From positions 71,673,465 through 71,737,464 of the forward strand of contig NC_087064.1 in assembly GCF_963678635.1 (NCBI RefSeq): a stretch of 64,000 nucleotides of DNA. The letters run 5' to 3'. Position 1 is the first letter of the stretch. Every line of letters starts with the position of its first letter. The position numbers were made by a program, and so were the translations under genes. The DNA comes from Symsagittifera roscoffensis (taxonomy: Eukaryota; Xenacoelomorpha; Acoela; Convolutidae). Below are positions 11,976-20,739 of the stretch, in pieces. The notes beneath the pieces are model-generated. The model made no database searches and was not told the origin of the DNA. It saw nothing but the letters and a program-made list of their open reading frames with translations.

Positions 11976-12032
11976 CAAAATCCTAGGAGAGGGGTCCTTA
12001 GTTTTTTGGATGACCCCCATCCTAGGATTTTG
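11976..12032. repeat. CCTAGG-centred inverted repeat (hairpin)
   Basis: Left arm 11976-11997 (CAAAATCCTAGGA then GGGGTCC) and right arm 12008-12032 (GACCCCC then TCCTAGGATTTTG) are reverse complements with a few mismatches, around a ~10-base T-rich loop. It lies about 600 bp beyond the 3' end of the polymerase fragment. An equivalent hairpin is at 20080-20135. At 15137 and 16868 only the right arm remains. Confidence 0.8.
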
Positions 12033-12629
12033 TAAATGAACGCAAGTTCCCATCCCTAGAGTAAAAGACCCCCTCCTTAAGATCTTGTTAGGCTGAGCTT
12101 AACAACTGGGACCCGATACAATAATTCCTTCTAATTCCCTTTAAAGCGGTCCTTTTCCCGCGATAATTAAAGTTAGTCGTCTTAATTCCTAAATTTTTCT
12201 TTATCGTCCTAGTTTCATGTGGATATCATTTCCTGGCTTCCTTTCTTGTCTTCGAAGATTTGTCATACTGATAAAAGTTTGTTATTAAAACTGATTCAAA
12301 GATTTCACACATTTGTTTGAATAAACACTTGGTTTCCGTCAACTAGTTTATTTGACTGAAGCTATTTATGTTAAAACAGTGATTGAGCCCAATACGAACA
12401 TTTTTTAGTGATAAATTGGTAAAAACCAAAAAAATTTTAAGCCGAAGTATAAAAAGGACAAGCAGTAAAAATCATCTGAAAATATATGTTTCAGATTTTA
12501 ATGTTTATTGTTTGTTTTGGTTTTCTTTGCACGGTTTTTTAGATGGTCGTTCTTCTGAAGCTTCCGCTAAAACAAATGGGTTATTTGCAGGGGGACGTTC
12601 ACGGCCTCGGCTACTAGAAGCTTCTTCTT
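12033..12629. other. Sequence 3' of the polymerase fragment, no gene
   Basis: Contains the conserved repeat sequence GGGACCCGATA and long T/A runs, and is present beside all four polymerase 3' ends (15160-15750, 16890-17480, 20140-20735). Possible C-terminal codons of the polymerase reach into 12540-12629 on the minus strand but are interrupted by stops. Confidence 0.5.
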
Positions 12630-13812
12630 CTCCCAGTTCCGATTGTGAGTAGTGCCGCTGTAATAATTCCCAATCCGGAATTTGAAATTCGGGCGAATTG
12701 TTATCAGTTTTATTGTATGAGTAGGCTCAATCGGTGTCCATGTAATTATTTTCTAGAAATGCATTTTCTTCGGTGGCTTTATGACCAAAGGGAAATGTCG
12801 AAATCACGTCAAAAAGGATAAAACGTTTGTCAAATGGTGATAATGCAAGATTTTTTTCGTTTCACTGTCATTTTGGTGTGACCATTCGAAACTATAGTAT
12901 AGCTGTACACTCTCATTGTTTTCCCAGTGAATAATATGTCCCTGAAGGTTTGGTGGACCAGTTCTTGCTGTGCATTCCGTTTTATTCCTTTGGCACTACG
13001 AGGCAGGAGACAGTTTCATTTCACTTCAGCAACTCAATTTATACCAAGCAATTTCATTCACAGAAAAGAGCAGAAGACTCCAAATTACGATTAAAAAGTG
13101 GAAAAGATAAGAAATATGTTTTCAGATAAAATAAAAATTGGGCAACATTATATAGTAATGCCTAAATTAGCTAAATGCCCATATTTTATTGCAAAAAAAT
13201 AGGGAGGGAGGGAGGTTGGTGGTCGTGGTGGAGATTTTGTTCTGTAAAAAGATGAGGGTGGCCTAAAATGGAATTTTTAATTACCATTTAGGACGACCGA
13301 GTATAGTTTCGGTTTTGGGGCGATGACTTCTCTGATCGCCTTCCCACCAGTCTCGTTTTTGAATTCAGCACAACTTTCTTGTTGGTATCGTCGAACAAGA
13401 AATAGTCCACATCATACTTTGAAAAGTCGAAATCAGCTTTTATTTTCTCCGAGTCTCGGTAAACGTCGTCAGTTTTTGGGGCATAAATGAAACTATCCGT
13501 GTCGGACTAAAGAAGTTCCAAGTTCAGATTAGGTTTCATTTTTGGCGAGGTCTAGAATGGTTGCACCAACTATCATAGGTTTGTGCCATAATATTTTTGT
13601 TAGTAAAAAGCCAATTGTGGCAATTTGATCGTCAATGATTTGAAAGCTCTTCATTGTGCTCAGAACTGTTTTTTAAAGAATCTCCTCTCATTCCTAACAA
13701 TCTTTCCAGCGTCTTTCTTCCTAACTTAGACTCCATTATCTTACCGAATGCTGAATTAACAATAAGCTTGTAAAAGTTCTCCTGGAGTTTATTTACCGCA
13801 ACTTTTCGTAGG
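12630..13812 (-). pseudogene. DNA polymerase B palm-thumb fragment, copy D1
   Basis: 3' half of the Polinton polymerase. On the minus strand, from the right edge: motif B-like NSAFGKIMES near 13730, the KPMIVGATILDLAK stretch, the catalytic motif C as SDTDSFIY (about 13484-13506), then the thumb-like FKNETGGKAIREVI stretch near 13340 and a C-terminal domain with an AKGIK/SNGH-type stretch and an FRIGD ending. The codon before SDTDS, normally Tyr, is TAG (13507-13509). The fragment is truncated at 13812, where the next tandem unit begins, so motif A and the exonuclease domain are missing. Segments are also out of frame. Identification rests on the ordered motifs. Confidence 0.75.
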
Positions 13813-14154
13813 TTTCAGACATTGCCAATTTATGGCCTTAAATTGGCGACTCGTTTTCAGACTATCGCAGATAACAATCAGACTGTCACCTTTAGCTTCA
13901 AAATTGTTTTGCGTCTAGTTTTTAGCAATTTGCGTCTGAATTACGAGGCCAAATTTTGCACTGGATGGGCGCAGAATTTTAAGTCTAAACGTTCATGGAT
14001 TCCAGAGACAAGTTTTTAAACATGTTCAAATTATTAAGTGGAACTCACCTACAAAATTTCCGTGGATTCCACGTACAAATTTTGCTAACGTAAATTTTGT
14101 CGGCGCATTAGTTTGGTTGCGGATTCCGCAATGAGCCATTATGAATGGGTGTTC

Positions 14155-14325
14155 CAGGTTCCGCAAAACAAACGTATTCCGCAAATGTAAGTCAATTCCG
14201 TAGATTTATGCGGATTCCGCTTACAATTTGCGGATTCCTCTGCCAATTTGCGGAACCCGCTAACATTTTGCGGATTCCGCTTTCAAATTGCGGGTTCCAC
14301 TTACAGTTGCGGATTCCACGACAAT
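14155..14325. repeat. GCGGATTCCGC array, copy 3
   Basis: At least six units in tandem, for example TGCGGATTCCGCTTACAATT then TGCGGATTCCTCTGCCAATT then TGCGGAACCCGCTAACATTT, at 20-base spacing. Outlying motifs are at 14120, 14395-14440 and 14530-14575. Confidence 0.82.
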
Positions 14326-15136
14326 TTAATTGTACTAAACACATTTGTTATTTTTTGATAATGGATTGCACAAACTGTTCCAGATTCCTCAATTTTTGTT
14401 GCGGTTCCACAGAATTTACTGCGGATTCCGCAAAGTTTTTTGTTTTTAGAGCAGTTTTGAGCATTAAAACGTTTTAGCTATTTGTCCGTCGAATTCAAAA
14501 CAGCAGAAAAGATCAAAGAAAAATAGCAATGTTGCGGATTCCGCAGTAAATTCTGTTTTTGGATTGTTGCGGAATGAGCTTGCAACTCACAAAATGTACA
14601 GTTTTGCCTCTTAATTTAACTTTTATCTTTTGCAGATGAACTGGACTTTAATCTCAGTCAAAGACCCTGAAAATCTTTATAGCTTGGTCGTTTGATCCGT
14701 TAATAAACATGAGATAAAAAAAATTTTTATCGGAAAAAGAACTTGCTTAGTTTCTCCTTAGGTACAAAACGGCACTCATTTCCATATAAGAAGTTGGTGT
14801 TGACGAGTTCAAGATTACTGCTTTTTTTCTCGAACGTTTTGGTTTTTTGTTACAGTAAAGTCAAACTAAATTGCAGAAAACCTATCATTTTTGCAATACT
14901 TTTTCACCACTTTTTTGTTTGACAGGAAAAATAAATTTTCAAAATGTTTAGCTTGTGAAGTTGCATGTGCTGTTACTCAGCTCAGATGTTCTGTGAGAGT
15001 TGAAAAAAAGAGCATAAAAATCAATATTTAGAAATCGTTTTTTTTAAGATCAGCTCTAATTCATTCGAAGAAAACGAGTTTGCTCTTGTTCTTTTTACTG
15101 ATGATTGTAGTTTGTATCGTGTCCCGGTTTTTTGGA

Positions 15137-16867
15137 GGACCCCCATCCTAGGATTTTGTAAATGAACGCAAGTTCCCATCCCTAGAGTAAAAGACCCCCT
15201 CCTTAAGATCTCGTTAGGCTGAACTTAACAACCGGGACCCGATAAACTAATTCCTTCTAATTCCCTTTAAAGTGGTCCTTTTCCCGCGATAATTAAAGTT
15301 AATCGTCCTAATTCCTAAATTTTTCTTTATCGTTCTAGTTTCATGTGGATATCATTTCCTGGCTTCCTTTCTTGTCTTCGAAGATTTGTCCTGCTGATAA
15401 AAATTTGTTATTAAAACTGATTCAAAGATTTCACACATTTGTTTGAACAAACACTTGGTTTCCGTCAACTAGTTTATTTGACTGAAGTTATTTATGTTAA
15501 AACAGTGATTGAGCCCAATAAAAACATTTTTTAGTGATAAATTGGTAAAAACCGAAAAAATTTTAAGCCGAAGTATAAAAAGGACGAGCAGTAAAAATCA
15601 TTTGAAATTATATGTTTCAGATTTTAATGTTTTTTGTTTTGGTTTTCTTTGCACGGTTTTTTAGATGGTCGTTCTTCTGAAGCTTCCACTAAAACAAATG
15701 GGTTATTTGCGGGGAACGTTCACGGCCTCGGCTACTAGAATCTTCTTCTACTCGCAGTTCCGATTCTGAGTAGTGCCGCTGTAAAAATCCCCAATCCGGA
15801 ATTTGAAATTCGGGCGAATTGTTTTCAGTTTTATAGTATGAGTAGGCTCAATCGGTGTCCATGAAAATATTTTCTGGAAATGCATTTTCTTCAGCGGCTT
15901 TATGGACAAAGGGAAATGTCGAAATCCCGTCAAAAAGGAGAAAACGTTTGTCAAATGGTGATAATGCAAGTTTTTTTTTTGTTTCACTGTCATTTTGGTG
16001 TGACCATTCGAAACTATATTATAGCTGTACACTGTCATTGTTTTCCCAGTGAATAATATGTCTCTGAAGGTTTGGTGGACCAGTTCTCGCGGTGCATTCC
16101 GTTTTATTCCTTTGGCACTCAATTTTTGAGTGCCTTCTAAGCAGAACCAAATTTTCTTTCCTACGAGGCAGGAGACAGTTTCATTTCACTTCAGCAACTC
16201 AATTTATACCAAGCAATTTTATTCCACAGAAAAGAGCAGAAGACTCCAAATTACGTTTAAAAAGTGGAAAAGATAAGAAATATGTTTTCAGATAAAATAA
16301 AAATTGGGCAACGTTATATAGTAATGCCTAAAATAGCTAAATGCCCATATTTTATTGCAAAAAATTAAGGGAGGGAGGGAGGTTGGTGGTCGTGGTGGAG
16401 ATTTTGTTCTGTAAAAAGATGAGGGTGGCCTAAAATGGAATTTTTAATTACCATTTAGGACGACCGAGTATAGTTTCGGTTTTGGGCGATGACTTCTCTG
16501 ATCACCTTCCCACCAGTCTCGTTTTTGAACTTCAGCACAACTTTCTTGTTGGTGTTGTCGAACAAAAAATGGTCCATATCATACTTTGAAAAAACGAAAT
16601 CAGCTTTTATTTTCTCCGAGTCTCGGTAAACGTCGTCAGTTTTTGGGGCATAAATGAAACTATCCGTGTCGGACTAAAGAAGCTCCAAAATCAGATTAAA
16701 TTTCATTTTAAGCGAGGTCTAGAATGGTTGCACCAACTATCATAGGTTTGTGCCATAATATTTTTGTTATCAAAAAGCCGATTGTGGCTAATTGATCGTC
16801 AATGATTTGAAAGCTCTTCATTGTGCTCAAAACTGTTTTTTAAAGAATCTCCTCTCATTCCTAACAA
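15137..16867. repeat. 1,731-bp tandem duplication, first copy
   Basis: Identical to 16868-18598 at nearly every base; the difference I noticed is AATAAAAACA versus AATACAAACA (near 15520 and 17252). The junction at 16867/16868 joins CTAACAA to GGACCCCC with at most one base of shared sequence. Confidence 0.93.
15755..16867 (-). pseudogene. DNA polymerase B fragment, copy D2
   Basis: Same region as D1. Motif C SDTDSFIY is present with the same preceding TAG (16674-16676). Further 3' a 124-residue open frame (15748-16122) carries the C-terminal domain (AKGIKRNA, SNGHTKMT, FRIGDFYSG). The frame shifts near the LHYHH segment, where the other frame reads LSPFDKRF, the expected family sequence. 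Motif B is missing because the fragment was cut at 16867 by the tandem duplication. Not functional. Confidence 0.72.
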
Positions 16868-18598
16868 GGACCCCCATCCTAGGATTTTGTAAATGAACGC
16901 AAGTTCCCATCCCTAGAGTAAAAGACCCCCTCCTTAAGATCTCGTTAGGCTGAACTTAACAACCGGGACCCGATAAACTAATTCCTTCTAATTCCCTTTA
17001 AAGTGGTCCTTTTCCCGCGATAATTAAAGTTAATCGTCCTAATTCCTAAATTTTTCTTTATCGTTCTAGTTTCATGTGGATATCATTTCCTGGCTTCCTT
17101 TCTTGTCTTCGAAGATTTGTCCTGCTGATAAAAATTTGTTATTAAAACTGATTCAAAGATTTCACACATTTGTTTGAACAAACACTTGGTTTCCGTCAAC
17201 TAGTTTATTTGACTGAAGTTATTTATGTTAAAACAGTGATTGAGCCCAATACAAACATTTTTTAGTGATAAATTGGTAAAAACCGAAAAAATTTTAAGCC
17301 GAAGTATAAAAAGGACGAGCAGTAAAAATCATTTGAAATTATATGTTTCAGATTTTAATGTTTTTTGTTTTGGTTTTCTTTGCACGGTTTTTTAGATGGT
17401 CGTTCTTCTGAAGCTTCCACTAAAACAAATGGGTTATTTGCGGGGAACGTTCACGGCCTCGGCTACTAGAATCTTCTTCTACTCGCAGTTCCGATTCTGA
17501 GTAGTGCCGCTGTAAAAATCCCCAATCCGGAATTTGAAATTCGGGCGAATTGTTTTCAGTTTTATAGTATGAGTAGGCTCAATCGGTGTCCATGAAAATA
17601 TTTTCTGGAAATGCATTTTCTTCAGCGGCTTTATGGACAAAGGGAAATGTCGAAATCCCGTCAAAAAGGAGAAAACGTTTGTCAAATGGTGATAATGCAA
17701 GTTTTTTTTTTGTTTCACTGTCATTTTGGTGTGACCATTCGAAACTATATTATAGCTGTACACTGTCATTGTTTTCCCAGTGAATAATATGTCTCTGAAG
17801 GTTTGGTGGACCAGTTCTCGCGGTGCATTCCGTTTTATTCCTTTGGCACTCAATTTTTGAGTGCCTTCTAAGCAGAACCAAATTTTCTTTCCTACGAGGC
17901 AGGAGACAGTTTCATTTCACTTCAGCAACTCAATTTATACCAAGCAATTTTATTCCACAGAAAAGAGCAGAAGACTCCAAATTACGTTTAAAAAGTGGAA
18001 AAGATAAGAAATATGTTTTCAGATAAAATAAAAATTGGGCAACGTTATATAGTAATGCCTAAAATAGCTAAATGCCCATATTTTATTGCAAAAAATTAAG
18101 GGAGGGAGGGAGGTTGGTGGTCGTGGTGGAGATTTTGTTCTGTAAAAAGATGAGGGTGGCCTAAAATGGAATTTTTAATTACCATTTAGGACGACCGAGT
18201 ATAGTTTCGGTTTTGGGCGATGACTTCTCTGATCACCTTCCCACCAGTCTCGTTTTTGAACTTCAGCACAACTTTCTTGTTGGTGTTGTCGAACAAAAAA
18301 TGGTCCATATCATACTTTGAAAAAACGAAATCAGCTTTTATTTTCTCCGAGTCTCGGTAAACGTCGTCAGTTTTTGGGGCATAAATGAAACTATCCGTGT
18401 CGGACTAAAGAAGCTCCAAAATCAGATTAAATTTCATTTTAAGCGAGGTCTAGAATGGTTGCACCAACTATCATAGGTTTGTGCCATAATATTTTTGTTA
18501 TCAAAAAGCCGATTGTGGCTAATTGATCGTCAATGATTTGAAAGCTCTTCATTGTGCTCAAAACTGTTTTTTAAAGAATCTCCTCTCATTCCTAACAA
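16868..18598. repeat. 1,731-bp tandem duplication, second copy
   Basis: Repeats 15137-16867. Beyond 18598 the sequence continues into the motif B-coding part of the polymerase, so this copy keeps the original right-hand context. Confidence 0.93.
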
Positions 18599-18710
18599 TC
18601 TCTCCAGCGTCTTTCTTCCTAACTTAGACTTCATTATCTTACCGAATGCTGAATTAACAATAAGCTTGTAAAAGTTTTCCTGGAGTTTATTTACCGCAAC
18701 TTTTCGTAGG
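17485..18710 (-). pseudogene. DNA polymerase B fragment, copy D3
   Basis: Near-duplicate of D2 that also retains the motif B-like part (NSAFGKIMES near 18630). The TAG before motif C is at 18405-18407. The C-terminal 124-residue frame is at 17479-17853. Truncated at 18710 by the next tandem unit. Dead by truncation, stop and frameshift. Confidence 0.74.
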
Positions 18711-19049
18711 TTTCAGACGTTGCCATTTTATGGCCTTAAAATGGCGTCTCTTTTTCAGACTATCGCAGATAACTATCAGACTGTCACCTTTAGCTTCAAA
18801 ACTGTTTTGCGTCTAGTTTTCAGCATTTTGCGTCTGAATTACGAGGCCAAAATTTGCACTGGATGGGCGCATAATTTTAAGTTTAAAAGTTCGTGGATTC
18901 CAGAGACAACTTTTTAAACATGTTCAAATTTTGAAGTGGAACTCACCTACAAAATTTCCGTGGATTCCGCGTACAGTTTTTGCTAACGTTAATTTTGTCG
19001 GCACATTAGTTTGGTTGCGGATTCCGCAATGAGCCATTATGAATGGGTG

Positions 19050-19225
19050 TTGCCGGTTCCGCAAAACAAACTTATTCCGCAAATGTAAGTCGATTCCGTA
19101 AATTTATGCGGATTCCGCTTACAATTTGCGGATTCCTCTGACAATTTGCGGAACCCGCTAACAGTTTGCGGATTCCGCTTCCAAATTGAGGGTTCCACTT
19201 ACAGTTGCGGATTCCACGACAAATT
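19050..19225. repeat. GCGGATTCCGC array, copy 4 (clearest periodicity)
   Basis: The T of each TGCGG/TGAGG core falls at 19107, 19127, 19147, 19167, 19187 and 19206: five successive 20-base steps with one of 19. Upstream half-motifs (GTTCCGC, ATTCCGC, ATTCCGT) at about 19056, 19074 and 19093 continue the phase loosely. More motifs at 19300-19330 and 19430-19475. Confidence 0.85.
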
Positions 19226-20079
19226 AATTGTACTAAACACATTTGTTTTTATTTGATAATGGATTGCACAAACTGTTCCGGGATTTCTGAATTTTAGTTG
19301 CGGGTTCCACAAATTTTACTGCGGATTCTGCAAAATTATTTGTTTTTGGAGCAATTTTGAGCATTGAAACGTTTTAGCTATTTGTCCGCCCAATTCAAAA
19401 CAGCAGAAAAGATCAAAGAAAAATAGAAATGTTGCGGATTCCGCATTAATTCTGTTTTTGGATTGTTGCGGAATGAGCTTGCAACTCACAAAATGCACAG
19501 TTTTGCCTCTTAATTTAACTTTTATCTTTTGCAGATGAACTGGACTCTAATCTCCGTCAAAGACCCTGAAAATCTTTATAGCTTGGTCGTTTGATCCGTT
19601 AATAAACATGAGATAAAAAAAATTTTTATCGGAAAAAGAACTTGCTTAGTTTCTCCTTAGGTACAAAACGGCACTCATTTCCATATAAGAAGTTGGTGTT
19701 GACGAGTTCAAGGTTACTGCTTTTTTTCTCGAACGTTTTGGTATTTTGTTACAGTAAAGTCAAACTAAATTGCAGAAAACCTATCATTTTTGCAATACTT
19801 TTTCACCACTTTTTTGTTTGACAGGAAAAATAAATATTTACAATCTTTAGCTTATGAAGTTGCATGTGCTGTTACTCAGCTCAGATGTTCTGTGGCTGAG
19901 TTGAAAAAAAAGAGCATAAAAATCAATTTTTAAAGATCGTTTTTTTAAAGATCAGCTCTAATTCATTCGAAGAAAAAGAGTTTGTGCTTGTTTTTTTTAG
20001 TGATGATGGTAGTTTGTATCGTGTCCCGGAACCTAAGGCAGGATTCTTCCTGAGGAGGGGGGGTGGTCCTCACGTAAAG

Positions 20080-20135
20080 CAAAATCCTAGGAAAGGGGTC
20101 CTTAATTTTTTGGAGGACCCCATCCTAGGATTTTG
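20080..20135. repeat. CCTAGG-centred inverted repeat, second copy
   Basis: Arms 20080-20101 and 20112-20135 are reverse complements (AAAATCCTAGGA/TCCTAGGATTTT plus GGGGTCC/GGACCCC) with a T-rich loop of about 10 bases. The arms differ from the copy at 11976 by a few bases, yet the two arms still pair. Confidence 0.82.
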
Positions 20136-20739
20136 TAAATGAACGCAAGTTCCCATCCCTAGAGTAAAAGACCCCCTCCTTAAGATCTCGTTAGGCTGAG
20201 CTTAACAACCGGGACCCGATACAATAATTCCTTCTAATTCCCTTTAAAGCGGTCCATTTCCCGCGATAATTAAAATTAATCGTCCTAATTCCTAAAATTT
20301 TTTTTATCGTCCAAGTTTCAAGTGGAGATCCTTTCCTGGCTTCCTTTCTTGTCTTCGAAGATTTGTCATGCTGATAAAAGTTTGTTATTAAAACTGATTC
20401 AAAGATTTCACACATTTGTTTGAATAAACACTTGGTTTCCGTCAACTAGTTTATTTGACTGAAGCTATTTATGTTAAAACAGTGATTGAGCCCAATACGA
20501 ACATTTTTGGTGATAAATTGGTAAAAACCAAAAAAAATTTAAGCCGAAGTATAAAAAGGACGAGCAGTAAAAATCATCTGAAAATATATGTTTCAGATTT
20601 TAATGTTTATTGTTTGTTTTGGTTTTCTTTGCACGGTTTTTTAGATGGTCGTTCTTCTGAAGCTTCCGCTAAAACAAATGGGTTTTTTGCAGGGGGACGT
20701 TCACAGCCTCGGCTACTAGAAGCTTCTTCTACTCCCAGT

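Larger units (their letters stand above)
10663..13812. repeat. ~3.16-kb tandem unit, copy 1
   Basis: Starts TTTCAGACATTGCC and ends TTTTCGTAGG. Contents left to right: a short shared segment, a GCGGA array with its 650-bp element, a CCTAGG hairpin, a stretch downstream of the polymerase, and the 3' half of the polymerase gene on the minus strand. The next copy starts at the following base. Left of 10663 the sequence is GCCGACAAAG, as it is in the copy near 63910, so this is the outer edge of the array. Confidence 0.82.
13813..18710. repeat. ~3.16-kb tandem unit, copy 2 (with internal 1,731-bp duplication)
   Basis: Same order of parts as 10663-13812. Its length without the internal duplication (15137-16867 repeated as 16868-18598) is about 3.17 kb. 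The left arm of the CCTAGG hairpin has been lost near 15130. It ends TTTTCGTAGG, directly joined to unit 3. Confidence 0.82.

Noticed and set aside
12383-12652. Plus-strand 89-codon frames recurring at 12383 and 20455
   Set aside because: They lie opposite the C-terminal end of the polymerase fragments and differ in length among the four copies; treated as shadows.
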